A DNA stretch of 64,000 nucleotides. Origin: Occallatibacter riparius. Lineage in GTDB: Bacteria; Acidobacteriota; Terriglobia; Terriglobales; Acidobacteriaceae. The stretch spans positions 5,146,001 to 5,210,000 of the forward strand of contig NZ_CP093313.1 of NCBI RefSeq assembly GCF_025264625.1. Direction: 5' to 3'. Both the position numbers and the translations under genes were made by a program. Positions within the stretch are counted from its first letter, which is position 1. Each line of letters begins with the position of its first letter. The notes beneath the pieces are model-generated. The model had not been told where the DNA came from, ran no database searches, and worked only from the letters and a program-made list of their open reading frames with translations. Shown here in pieces: positions 8,901 through 16,360 of the stretch.

Positions 8901-11209
8901 GGCCGAACGACATTCCCACCGCGCCCCCCGTCACGCAGGCCCCGGTCACACAGGCCCCGATCGTGCAGGTGCCGGCAACCGAACCTACCCCCACCCCCCG
9001 CACCACCACGCATCGCGGCTCCGCCCCGCTACCCGCGCCAAAGCAGGGAACTCAGCCCTCGACAAACCACAAGAAGCCCACAACTGGAACCTCGGGCCCG
9101 GGCGGCTACACCGGGCGCATGAACATTCCCGAAGAGCACATCACCGTTCCGGAGCCCCGCCCGGCGCAATCGCCGACGCCTTCCTACACCCCCTCCTACA
9201 CGGCTCCCCCGCAGCAACCGGCAGATCAGAATCGGCCGGTCCTGCCCGTCCCCTCCACCGGGGACAAGCCCAAGGTCTACATCCCCGCCCCGCAATCGTC
9301 CATCGCACCCAACGCCGGCTCGCAGCCGGCGTATCGTCTTTCAACGCCGTCCACGGGCGACAAGGCTTCTCAGGCGCAGGCGCTCTTCGCCCAGCAAACG
9401 GATTCGCAGCTCACCCCCGGGTCTGACCAGCAGATCCGCCAGCTCGGAAATGTGCCCCTCACTCTGCCGGGTGACGCCCCCCACCCCTCTGAAACCTCGT
9501 CTGCGGTCGCGACCGTCAGACCGGCCATGAGCGGCATCCAGTACACCCCCTCCGCACAGGAAGCAGCTACCGGCGCCTACTCCGCTCAGCAGCCCAAGCA
9601 GGCGCCTCCCGAGCCGCAGCCTCGGAAGCAGCAGCAGGCACCCCCCCCTCCCCCCCCAGCCTCCACCGCCCAGCCGGAGCAGCAGCAGCCCAAAAAGCAC
9701 CAAAAGCACAGTGCCAAAACCGCGCAGGAGACAGTTCCGACCCTCGTGACTGCTCCCACCGAGGCGGCCCCTCTGCCCCCCCCTCCTGGGGTCGACCAGA
9801 CCCAGCAGCCGCAGCCCGCCCAGCAGCAGCCGGCAGCGCCCGACACTTCCGCTCCCGGTGGCCTCACCGACGAGCAGCTTCAGGATCGCAATCTTCCTCC
9901 GCTCCGCGGCCCCTGGGTCAAAGTGCAGCGCCAGCCCAAGGTGATCAGCCCCCGCGAAGAGGCAGAGCAGCAATTGCAGTCTCTTGAAAGCAGTTACAGC
10001 GCCTGGCTCGCCGGCACCGGCATCATCAACTACCGCAGCGGCGATCTCGGCTACAGCCGCCTTTCGGCCTTTGAAGTCCCATTCGAGTGGTCCGCTCCCG
10101 TCGGCTACCACGGACGCATCTCCGTCATCGCCAAGCCCGTCTTCCTCGACTCCGGTCAAGCCGACGGCACCAGCGTCATCACCGTGCAGGAGCTGACATC
10201 GGGCGCCCGCACCCTGGTCACCATTCCGCAGCCCCTCGGCACCATGACCAACACAGGCCCCACCGCCGGCACGACCTTCACGGGTGCCCCCCCGGCCCAG
10301 CAGAACGCCACCGGTCTCTCGCCGGAGATTCAGCTCACCACTCCCACCTTTGCCGCTGCCGGCGGGTACACCCCCCTCGGCTTCCTGGTTGCCAACTGGA
10401 CCGCGCGCGCCTCCTGGCGTCCCGGCAACGGACCCATCACCTTCAGCTTCACGCGCGACTCCATCAAGGACTCGCAGCTCTCCTATGGCGGCCTCCGCGA
10501 TCCCGGCACTTCGTCCCTCAGCTACCCGGGAACCATCTGGGGCGGCGTTGTGGGCACGGGCGGCAACGTCCAGTACGTGCACGGCGATGCCATCTCCGGC
10601 TTCTATCTCGGCGGCGGCGGCCAGTACATCAACGGCTATAACACTCAAACCAATTACCGCGTCGACGGCAATGGCGGCGCTTACTGGCGCGTCAAGGCCT
10701 TCCCCGAGTTCGGCTCGCTGAGCATCGGCACCAACTTCTTCGCCATGCATTACAAGAACAACCAGGGAGCCTTCACCTTCGGAATGGGCGGCTACTTCAG
10801 CCCGCAGGCATACTTCCTGGCCAACGTGCCCGTCACGTGGGCCGGCCATTACCAGACCCGCTGGCACTACCAGATCGTCGGCGGCCTCGGCGTGCAAGCC
10901 TTCCAGACGGACCTGACCCCCCTCTACCCCCTGCCCGAGCAGAAGCCCATCCTGATCGGCCTCAACAACGCCTCGCTTCCCGCGACTACCAGCATCGGAG
11001 CGAACTACGACATCCGCGCCAACGGCGCCTACCAGGTCAGCCCGCACTGGTTCATAGAAGGGTTCGCAAGCGGAAACAACGCCCGCAACTACAACGCCGC
11101 CACCGCGGGCTTCTCCATCCACTACATGTTCCGCGCCCAGCCCTCCACGGTGACGGCCCCCACCGGCCTCTTCCCCCACGACGGCATCCGCCCCTTCACG
11201 GTGCCATAG
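5963..11209 (+). CDS. bcsC: Cellulose export protein BcsC (TPR + outer-membrane barrel)
   Basis: BcsC carries cellulose across the periplasm and outer membrane. The chosen ATG shares one base with the bcsZ stop (TGATG) and gives a clean signal peptide ending near residue 27 (GFAQ); a GTG at 5951 in the same frame is an alternative. Residues from about 30 to 930 are repeated TPR helices (A.A...G...EA, L..DP.N). From about 950 to 1310 runs a low-complexity Pro/Gln/Thr linker with poly-Pro blocks. The last 440 residues, beginning after PPLRGPWVKVQRQ, match the BCSC C-terminal barrel, rich in alternating aromatic strands. At 1748 residues it is much longer than the E. coli protein (about 1150); most of the excess is the linker and extra TPRs. 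Confidence 0.93.
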   Translation: MKLLGKVLSIPISAICMSLILQTGFAQKTATPANTAEKTRQTLAANARALESRGRPDMAIQIWQQILLSDPKNAEALAGLARDYKLSGSAKESDNALEKLRTINPNDPNIGKIQSLSTSRVQNDDLRRAGELARQGHNEDAMKIYRQLYADRPPEGDIALAYYQTLYGTATGKEQAIGAMRALAQKNPGDSRYSVELGRMLTYDPRTRTEGIRLLEEHPLDPAARSALRQALIWDSANPASAAELRKYMQAHPQDAELASRLKENESKLAEMNSGIARTPEERAAFAALNAKRLDEAEKRFQELLEKDPNNGRVAAGMGFLRMQQQNFGGAVSYLTQAEQNGYKTAVVENALATSRFWYTMGEATQAFDANQLDVAAQKYQEALAMKPKSPEALNGLAGLYIKEQQYQQAAGVYQDLLKSQPSNADAWRGLFLAYARDGQNEKALATAAKFPARIKTEMAKDPEYLRTLATIYKAEGRPIEAQKVLSQALALPFPDNGANLKQGTRLQYAGILMEASRFDQAAAIYTQILNDDANSLPAWMGLVSAHHELGQDTAAIGDVEKMPPSVYESALSDSGFLTMLGSIYQQANQPDVAQTLLERSVKVQQAQGAQPSVQLQLQLAGIYLQRGNTDQAYAIYRQVLTANPERADAWKGLISTLQATDHSTEALQQLVYIPPSVRKELETDPQFVQTVASIYATAGDIPHATEYMARVQRYYAQQGTAMPSDTAIQNAWLLYNTKNDRALYPELMRLGSRPDLTAAQRETVQTIWASWAVRRAGAAMDNGDNQRAVEILEAASQAFPENVQVKRILAGGYLRTGQTRASLALYKSLPMQDAGVNDFQGAIGAALAANDKVQAEAWLRQALERFPHDYKILGMAARYEQARGDAQRSADYWRAAIAAMPAGSPTDKLAHELAYPDQNTKAQKARSNADLQQLLNPDNAAMNDPFQKTVKLPPLPSYGPDPYLGTAPVILQPQQAAVRPNDIPTAPPVTQAPVTQAPIVQVPATEPTPTPRTTTHRGSAPLPAPKQGTQPSTNHKKPTTGTSGPGGYTGRMNIPEEHITVPEPRPAQSPTPSYTPSYTAPPQQPADQNRPVLPVPSTGDKPKVYIPAPQSSIAPNAGSQPAYRLSTPSTGDKASQAQALFAQQTDSQLTPGSDQQIRQLGNVPLTLPGDAPHPSETSSAVATVRPAMSGIQYTPSAQEAATGAYSAQQPKQAPPEPQPRKQQQAPPPPPPASTAQPEQQQPKKHQKHSAKTAQETVPTLVTAPTEAAPLPPPPGVDQTQQPQPAQQQPAAPDTSAPGGLTDEQLQDRNLPPLRGPWVKVQRQPKVISPREEAEQQLQSLESSYSAWLAGTGIINYRSGDLGYSRLSAFEVPFEWSAPVGYHGRISVIAKPVFLDSGQADGTSVITVQELTSGARTLVTIPQPLGTMTNTGPTAGTTFTGAPPAQQNATGLSPEIQLTTPTFAAAGGYTPLGFLVANWTARASWRPGNGPITFSFTRDSIKDSQLSYGGLRDPGTSSLSYPGTIWGGVVGTGGNVQYVHGDAISGFYLGGGGQYINGYNTQTNYRVDGNGGAYWRVKAFPEFGSLSIGTNFFAMHYKNNQGAFTFGMGGYFSPQAYFLANVPVTWAGHYQTRWHYQIVGGLGVQAFQTDLTPLYPLPEQKPILIGLNNASLPATTSIGANYDIRANGAYQVSPHWFIEGFASGNNARNYNAATAGFSIHYMFRAQPSTVTAPTGLFPHDGIRPFTVP

Positions 11210-11366
11210 CACCTTTCTTTTGGCGACAGGATGGGAAACCGCTGACCCCACTCAGCCCTTGGCCGTTCCCCCACAAAGTTGTCATCCCGAAGCGCAGTCG
11301 AGGGATCCGCGGTCGTCTTTCGCGCAATCGATGGAAAGTACGAACCAGATATAACATGCTTCGTAT

Positions 11367-11426
11367 CAGGGGCTGCCTTCAGGCAGCCCGCACGCCGCTC
11401 CCGATCGACGTGGGCTTCAGCCCCTG
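11367..11426. repeat. Nested hairpin element downstream of bcsC
   Basis: A perfect 8-bp stem with a 4-base loop lies at 11370-11389 (GGGCTGCC/GGCAGCCC). An outer pair CAGGGGCT (11367-11374) and AGCCCCTG (11419-11426) competes with it, so two alternative folds exist. It lies between the convergent bcsC and a small membrane protein gene. There is no T tract, so it is more like a dispersed palindromic repeat than an intrinsic terminator. Upstream at about 11280-11307 is GTCATCCCGAAGCGCAGTCG, a phrase that reads like another dispersed intergenic word. Confidence 0.6.
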
Positions 11427-11486
11427 CAGGATACCGATTCAAACCACGGTAACTTCCCCATCGGCGACAACTCGACCGGATCGATT

Positions 11487-11801
11487 TTAGCGTGACGATT
11501 GACGGAACCAACTGAAGGTGCGAACTGCAAGCCATGTGATCGCGCCGATCAAGCCGTAGAACAGTGCGTTCTTGACAATCGCAACTGTATAGACGAACAC
11601 CACCGTCGAACGGGCGGTGCCCGGTGCGTCGAGTGCCATGAACATCACTGAACTCGGCCAAAGCCAGCCCTCGACACTTCCAAACGAATGCTGAAATACG
11701 AACCACCGAAACGTCAGGACGAGCGGCACGGCCACGCCAATCGCCCCCGCAATAGCAGCGAACTTCAGAAATGATCCGCGCCAACTCATGGCTGAAATCA
11801 T
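11487..11801 (-). CDS. Hypothetical small membrane protein
   Basis: About 104 residues with three hydrophobic segments (LKFAAIAGAIGVAVPLVL; an aromatic middle segment; ALFYGLIGAITWLAV) and a basic C-terminus, so an inner-membrane protein. I do not recognise a family. Two in-frame ATGs (11801 and 11789) are possible starts and neither has a good ribosome binding site. It is convergent with bcsC and has no operon partner. Confidence 0.5.
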   Translation of the reverse strand: MISAMSWRGSFLKFAAIAGAIGVAVPLVLTFRWFVFQHSFGSVEGWLWPSSVMFMALDAPGTARSTVVFVYTVAIVKNALFYGLIGAITWLAVRTFSWFRQSSR

Positions 11802-12056
11802 ATCGAACAACGTGGATCGGCCCGATAGGGAACGAGTGACCCCCAATTCGGAAGCTTCGCCCACCGGTCACCCATCACGCGAGCGTGTGACCAGGCGCAC
11901 ATCCCCAATCCCACGAATCCCGCATGATAGCTATCCCCACTCGAAGCCCCCGAGCTGTTTCGGCGGGCAACGGGCTCAGTCCGGGAAGGGAAGAGGACCA
12001 CATGTTTGCCGGCGATGGTTGGTGGTCCAAGCTACAAACAGTACCCCCACCCCCCT

Positions 12057-12192
12057 CAGAGCGAGGGACTCAGAAGTCTCCGGGAGCGGCACCCCCCCCC
12101 CCCCCCTCAGCGCGAGGGACTCAGAAGTCTCCGGGAGCGGCACCCCCCACCCCCTCTCAGAGCGAGTGACTCGGAAGTCTCCGAGAGCGGCG
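12057..12192. repeat. Three-copy tandem repeat, ~50-bp period, with poly-C spacer
   Basis: Three 35-base cores begin at 12057, 12108 and 12158 and read CAGAGCGAGGGACTCAGAAG followed by TCTCCGGGAGCGGC, with a few substitutions in copy 3. The cores are separated by C-rich spacers, one of which is an uninterrupted run of 15 C (12092-12106). The core contains CTCCGGGAG, a small palindrome. The period is 51 then 50 bases. Confidence 0.9.
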
Positions 12193-12251
12193 CCGGCCAC
12201 CTGCTGATAAATCGTCTGGAGCGTGGTGATAAATAAAATTAAGAAATAGTA

Positions 12252-12289
12252 TTGCAAGAATGAACAAATTTGATATTGTTCTCGTATCA
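12252..12289 (+). promoter_or_regulatory. Candidate promoter with TGATA-N9-TATCA operator
   Basis: A sharp A/T-rich island precedes the DUF2089 operon. TTGCAA (12252-12257) and TATTGT (12274-12279) are spaced 16 bases apart as a possible -35/-10. A perfect 5-bp inverted repeat, TGATA (12271-12275) and TATCA (12285-12289), overlaps the -10, as an operator would. The first gene of the operon encodes a helix-turn-helix-like protein that could act here; that is inference. Confidence 0.4.
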
Positions 12290-12308
12290 GGTCTACGAGG
12301 ACACAGAA

Positions 12309-12698
12309 ATGGCATCAGCAGGCAAGCCGGACTCCGAGTGGCAGGAAGTCCTTAGAATCGCCCAGGGCGCGCCCATCGTCATCGAGCGCGTCTCCATCCC
12401 AGACAAGGGAATCGCCGTCGAGGGCGCCTTTGCACCCCCCCAGCTAGCCCGCCTCACCCTGGAAGACCAGGTCTTCGTGGTCGCCTTCCTGCGCTCCCAC
12501 GGCTCCATCAAGGAGATGGAACAGGTCTTCGGCGTGAGCTACCCCACCATCAAGGCCCGGCTGAACCGGATCGCCGGCCAGCTCGAATTCGTGGAAACCA
12601 ACCCGTCGCCTTCCCGAGCAGAAGTACTCAACCGTCTCAGCCGCGGCGAACTGTCGGCCGACGATGCCATCCGTGCGCTCGAAGCGCTGAATGATTAG
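12309..12698 (+). CDS. DUF2089-family putative regulator
   Basis: The 129-residue protein starts at ATG 12309, with GAGGA about nine bases upstream. The central part, from LTLEDQVFVVAFLRSHGSIK to GVSYPTIKARLNRI, matches the DUF2089 C-terminal region, which resembles a helix-turn-helix (a short conserved helix pair ending in 'YPTI(K/R)'). The C-terminal SRGELSADDAIRALEAL resembles the SHOCT-like helical motif found in the two genes downstream. It lacks the N-terminal zinc-binding Cys pairs of longer DUF2089 proteins. It heads an operon of four short genes and is probably its local regulator. Confidence 0.75.
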   Translation: MASAGKPDSEWQEVLRIAQGAPIVIERVSIPDKGIAVEGAFAPPQLARLTLEDQVFVVAFLRSHGSIKEMEQVFGVSYPTIKARLNRIAGQLEFVETNPSPSRAEVLNRLSRGELSADDAIRALEALND

Positions 12699-12706
12699 GA
12701 GGACCA

Positions 12707-12976
12707 GTGATACCGAACATCGCTGTCGTAAGGGTCCAGAGCGAGCACTTCTGGTGCCTGCCGATTCCGGTCCCGCTGTTTCTGCTCTGGCTGTTGGTCC
12801 TGCTGCTGTCACCACTGCTTCTGGTGGTGCTGCTGGTGGTCTGGCCATTCTGCCTGGGCGCAGGTTTTCCGCTCGGCCGGGCCATCGAGGCGTTCTGGGG
12901 CATTCTCTGCGCGCTCCCGGGAACAAGTGTCCGCGTCACCGCGGAAGGCAAGCACATCACGGTGCGGATTCTTTAG
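12707..12976 (+). CDS. Small membrane protein of the DUF2089 operon
   Basis: The 89-residue protein starts at GTG 12707 with a strong AGGAGG at 12697-12702. A long leucine/valine-rich double helix (about residues 22-55, LLLSPLLLVVLLVV) is followed by a short polar tail ending GKHITVRIL. I know no name for the family. Short proteins of this kind are commonly found beside DUF2089 and SHOCT-like genes, suggesting a membrane-stress or envelope-sensing module; the role is inferred. Confidence 0.7.
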   Translation: MIPNIAVVRVQSEHFWCLPIPVPLFLLWLLVLLLSPLLLVVLLVVWPFCLGAGFPLGRAIEAFWGILCALPGTSVRVTAEGKHITVRIL

Positions 12977-13004
12977 GCCAGGCATGAGGGAGCAGGAGAT
13001 GAAC

Positions 13005-13274
13005 ATGCGAAGTGAGCGAAGGACGATTTTGGGGCTGGTGGAGGCTGGCCGGATCTCTGCCGTCGAGGCCGAGCGCCTGCTGCGGGTCTGGGCCGACGCC
13101 CGCGAGGAGCTCTGGATCGTCGCAGCCTGCCTGCTGATCTGCGCGACGCAGGTTCACCTGCATCTCTCGCTGGACGGAGTGGGCCACTTGATCGAGGGGT
13201 TTGCGCGCGAAGTCTTCAATGCATGGAGCGCGGCGTTTTCAATGCTGACGAAGGGAATGGGAGAAACGATATGA
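13005..13274 (+). CDS. SHOCT-like protein with a transmembrane segment
   Basis: The ATG at 13005 is chosen because AGGAG (12994-12998) is correctly spaced for it and too close to the ATG at 12999. The 89-residue product begins with RRTILGLVEAGRISAVEAER, the SHOCT-like motif ('IL.ml..GkIs..EAe.LL') seen at the N-termini of YvlB/LiaX-type proteins. A hydrophobic helix (LWIVAACLLICATQV) follows, then an amphipathic tail. The stop overlaps the next start as ATGA (13271-13274), so the two are translationally coupled. Confidence 0.7.
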   Translation: MRSERRTILGLVEAGRISAVEAERLLRVWADAREELWIVAACLLICATQVHLHLSLDGVGHLIEGFAREVFNAWSAAFSMLTKGMGETI

Positions 13275-13726
13275 ACGAGAATCGCAGACAGATTCTGCAA
13301 ATGCTTGCAGATGGAAAGATCACAGCAGACGAAGCCGACCGGCTGATTGCGGCGCTGGATCCGGTGAATGTGCTTGGGGAGTTTTCAGGCAAGACCAGCA
13401 ACGGCGCCACGGTCAAGACACGGTCCAAGTACCTGCGGGTGTTGGTGGAGGCAGACGAGTCTTCAACCGGGCTAAAGGGCCTGACGACCGTGAATGTCCG
13501 CGTGCCGATGCAGTTGCTGCGGGCGGGCGTACGGCTGGCCGCGCTGATTCCCCAGCAGGCGCACGGCCAACTGGACGAAGCACTCAGCAAGCACGGTGTG
13601 CCGATCACCCTGTCGCAGATCAAGCCAGAGAACCTGGAGGAACTGATCGACCACCTCGAGGATCTGACGGTGGATGTCGATGGTGCGGAAGGAAACAAGA
13701 CCAAGGTGCGGGTCTTCTGCGAATAG
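13271..13726 (+). CDS. SHOCT-like domain protein
   Basis: The 151-residue protein starts with the same motif as its upstream neighbour (RRQILQMLADGKITADEADR). The following region (LRVLVEADE...VNVRVPMQLLRAGVRLAALIP) is like the beta-rich part of DUF4097/YvlB-related proteins, without membrane segments. It is the last gene of the four-gene operon and is convergent with the KdpD-like gene, only five bases from its stop. Two homologous SHOCT N-termini in adjacent genes suggest that the proteins bind each other or a common partner; function is unknown. Confidence 0.7.
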   Translation: MNENRRQILQMLADGKITADEADRLIAALDPVNVLGEFSGKTSNGATVKTRSKYLRVLVEADESSTGLKGLTTVNVRVPMQLLRAGVRLAALIPQQAHGQLDEALSKHGVPITLSQIKPENLEELIDHLEDLTVDVDGAEGNKTKVRVFCE

Positions 13727-13731
13727 ACTCG

Positions 13732-14859
13732 TCAGGCGGAGCGTCGAGCGGACTTCTGTGTAGGGACGACCTGAACCGTGACGTCGCGGACTTCGGCGAG
13801 GAAACGGTTCAGGGTTGAACCCCGGAGCAGGATCTCCCAGCGCGAGCGGGCGGACTGGCCGAAGACGACGTGCGAGATGCTTTCCTGCTGAGCGAAGCGG
13901 ATCAAAGCATCCGAGACGTTCTTGTCTTCGAGCTTGACGACCGTGGCGCCCAGGTCGCGGGCCATGCGCTCATACTCCTCGATGCGGTGGCGTGCCTCGG
14001 GATCGGCCATCTTCGGATCCTTGGGCTTGGAGACAAAGACGGCGTACCAGTTAGTCGCGAGACGGCCGGCAATGCGCGCGCCCACGCGGATCAGCTTCTC
14101 AGTGCCGGGCCGCGGGCTCAGGCAGACCATGACCTTCTCGGGGACGGTGGCTTGTTCGAGTCCCTGGGTACGGCGGTACTCGGACTCGCGCCGGGAGACC
14201 TGCTCCGCAGTGGTGCGCAGAGCCAGTTCCCGCAGAAGGTTCAGGTTCCCGATTCGGAAGAAGTTAGCGAGCGCCTTCTCGACCTTGTCGGCAGCGTAAA
14301 TCTTGCCCTGGCGCAATCGGTTGCGAAGCTCCGTCACCGTGACATCGACGTTGACCACTTCATCAGCGCGCTTAAAGAAGCTGTCGGGAACGGTTTCGCG
14401 GATCTCCGTGTTGGCGGAGCGGCTGACCGCGTCATTCAGAGTCTCAAGATGCTGAATGTTGACGGCGGTCATTACGTTAATGCCGGCTTCGAGCAGCTCC
14501 AGCACGTCTTCGTAGCGCTTCTGGTTGCGACTGCCGGGCACGTTGGTGTGCGCCAGTTCGTCGACGAGGACTGTATGCGGTTTGCGGGCGAGTATCGCGT
14601 CCACGTCGAGCTCTTTGAACTTAACGTCGCGATATTGAACCACTCGCTGCGGGATGATCTCCAGATCGCGGATCCGGGCGCTGGTCTCAGGGCGGCCATG
14701 CGGTTCTACAAAGCCGATGACGACGTCGATGCCTTCCTGGTGCATCATGCGCCAGGCATCGTTGAGCATGTCGTAGGTCTTTCCGACTCCGGGCGCCGCG
14801 CCGATGTAGATCCGTAGCTTGCCTTCCTGCGCGCGACGTTCGAGCTTGACTTCGGGCAT
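13732..14859 (-). CDS. KdpD N-terminal sensor domain protein without kinase
   Basis: The 375-residue protein matches the cytoplasmic N-terminus of the K+ sensor KdpD. It has Walker A GAAPGVGKT (20-28) and the conserved VDELAHTNVPGSRN and AVNIQHLETLND segments, then a universal stress protein domain (about 245-370, with VMVCLSPRPGTEKLIR and GQSARSR). Full KdpD (about 900 residues) continues with four membrane helices and a histidine kinase; these are absent here. The upstream gene, separated by 3 bases, encodes a membrane histidine kinase-like protein, so the pair may be a split version of the KdpD architecture. No kdpFABC or kdpE is in the window. In full KdpD the Walker motif and USP domain sense ATP and c-di-AMP; here the ligand is unknown. 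Confidence 0.88.
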   Translation of the reverse strand: MPEVKLERRAQEGKLRIYIGAAPGVGKTYDMLNDAWRMMHQEGIDVVIGFVEPHGRPETSARIRDLEIIPQRVVQYRDVKFKELDVDAILARKPHTVLVDELAHTNVPGSRNQKRYEDVLELLEAGINVMTAVNIQHLETLNDAVSRSANTEIRETVPDSFFKRADEVVNVDVTVTELRNRLRQGKIYAADKVEKALANFFRIGNLNLLRELALRTTAEQVSRRESEYRRTQGLEQATVPEKVMVCLSPRPGTEKLIRVGARIAGRLATNWYAVFVSKPKDPKMADPEARHRIEEYERMARDLGATVVKLEDKNVSDALIRFAQQESISHVVFGQSARSRWEILLRGSTLNRFLAEVRDVTVQVVPTQKSARRSA

Positions 14860-14862
14860 GTG

Positions 14863-16269
14863 CTAACCGACCTCGACGGTGTGCCGTGCCGGTTCAACCA
14901 CTGCCACGGGAAGTGTGAAGCGGAAGGTTGTGCCGGTGCCGACGCGGCTCTCGACGGCGATCTGGCCGCCGAGCGACTGCACGAGGCGGCGCACCAGGGC
15001 GAGTCCCATGCCGGTACCGGATTCGGACGATGTATTGAAGCGATCGAAGATGTTGGCGAGCCGCTCGGGTTCGATGCCGGTGCCGGAGTCGCGCACCGTG
15101 AATTGGACGAAGTCTTTGGTCTCCTCGGCCGCGAGCAGGATGTGGCCTTCGGCCGGGGTGAAACGCAGCGCGTTTGTGAGGAGATTATCGAAGATGCTGC
15201 GCACCGCGCGGCGGTCCGCGTAGACGGGCGAGAGATCGGCAAAGGCGTTTACGTGAATGTCGATCTGCTTTGCAGCGGCCTGGTCGGAGTAGCGCGCTTC
15301 GGCATCGCGCAGGATCGCAAGCGGACGAAGGTTCTCGAGCTTCATCTCGCGCTTGCCCACGTCGATTTCAGCGACTTCGATGAGGTCGGCCATGAGGTCG
15401 TCGAGCTTCTGTGAGTCTTCGACCGTGGAAGCGAGAAGGTCTTGCTGAAGCGGCGAGAGCTCGCCGGCAAAGCCTTTTGTAAGCGCGTAGAGCCCACGGC
15501 GAACCTGGAGGAGCGGGTCGCGCAGCTTGCGGCTGGCGACGGCGATGAATTGGGTCTTAAACCGGTCGGTGTTCTGCAGGCTGGTCACGTCTTCGAGCGT
15601 GGTGACGGTGCCGAGGAGCCGGCCTTCGGAGTCGCGCATGGGCGTGGTGCGGAGGCGGAAGCTGCGATCGGCTTTGCCGATGCGCATGGGCAGCAGCGCC
15701 GACTCGCCTTCGCCGGCAACAGCCTTCTGCATGGCGATCGCGTCGCGGATGGCCGAGAGGATTTTGCCGCCGCCGGGTGTGTTGGTCAGGGCCATGCGGT
15801 CTGCGGCGTTCTCGCCGAGAAGCTGCGCGGCTGCCTGGTTGACCTTGAGGATGTGCCCTTTGCCGTCGGTGACGATGATGGGCTCGAAGATGGACTGGAG
15901 CACGGCGTCGGAGAGTTGGAACTCCATCTGGCGACGGCCGGCTTCGGAGTCGCGCAGGTCGCGGAGGCGGACAGCGACGCGGTTCAGTTCGGCGGCGATG
16001 ATGCCGAGGGTGTCGTGGCCGGCCCAGTCGGTGCGGTGTTCGAGGTTGCCTTCGGCGATGCGCTTGGTGTCGCGCGCGAGGGAACGAATGGGCTGGAGGA
16101 CCAGAAGAAAGGTCGCGATAGCGATGGCGACTGCGGCGATGGGAAGGACAATGCTGAGGAGCGGATGGCCCGCGGCGGCCATGGGCTGATGCGCGGCGAC
16201 GGCAAGCCAGACGGTCAGGCCGGCGAGTGCAACGCATCCGAGGATCAACCGCTGGGTGAGATTCAGCAT
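14863..16269 (-). CDS. Histidine kinase-like protein lacking the phospho-acceptor His
   Basis: The 468-residue inner-membrane protein has two helices (about 8-27 and 37-59), HAMP (about 60-112), a PAS domain (about 120-232), a HisKA-type dimerisation helix, and an HATPase_c domain. The N box (NLLTNALRF, 362-370), G1 (DSGTGI, 394-399) and G2 (GTGMGLAL, 418-425) are intact, so it should bind ATP. The H box reads FIAVASRKLRDPL: Arg247 (CGC) stands where the family has the phosphorylated His of SHELRTPL. It is upstream of, and nearly overlaps, the KdpD-like gene. No response regulator lies alongside. It may be a pseudokinase sensor or act through a partner; this is inferred. Confidence 0.88.
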   Translation of the reverse strand: MLNLTQRLILGCVALAGLTVWLAVAAHQPMAAAGHPLLSIVLPIAAVAIAIATFLLVLQPIRSLARDTKRIAEGNLEHRTDWAGHDTLGIIAAELNRVAVRLRDLRDSEAGRRQMEFQLSDAVLQSIFEPIIVTDGKGHILKVNQAAAQLLGENAADRMALTNTPGGGKILSAIRDAIAMQKAVAGEGESALLPMRIGKADRSFRLRTTPMRDSEGRLLGTVTTLEDVTSLQNTDRFKTQFIAVASRKLRDPLLQVRRGLYALTKGFAGELSPLQQDLLASTVEDSQKLDDLMADLIEVAEIDVGKREMKLENLRPLAILRDAEARYSDQAAAKQIDIHVNAFADLSPVYADRRAVRSIFDNLLTNALRFTPAEGHILLAAEETKDFVQFTVRDSGTGIEPERLANIFDRFNTSSESGTGMGLALVRRLVQSLGGQIAVESRVGTGTTFRFTLPVAVVEPARHTVEVG

Positions 16270-16360
16270 GTGGCGATTCTTAGAGTGAAGGCAGCATATT
16301 CATTGTGGCTGATGGAGGCGTGTCAGCGCAAAGTTGGGCTTGAGTAGGAAAGGAGTTGGA

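Larger units (their letters stand above)
11802..12308. other. 507-base gene-poor region with tandem repeats and a promoter
   Basis: No convincing gene is seen. Reading frames here are proline-rich products of the repeats. One frame starting at ATG 12001, preceded by GAGGA, runs straight into the repeat and is not credible as a conserved protein. The region holds a three-copy tandem repeat (12057-12192), a 15-base C run (12092-12106) and, at its A/T-rich right end, a candidate promoter for the operon starting at 12309. Confidence 0.6.

Noticed and set aside
9341..11251. Long open frame antisense to bcsC (about 636 codons)
   Set aside because: It mirrors the GC-rich third positions of bcsC, has no ribosome site and gives Gly/Arg/Val-rich low-complexity protein without any domain.
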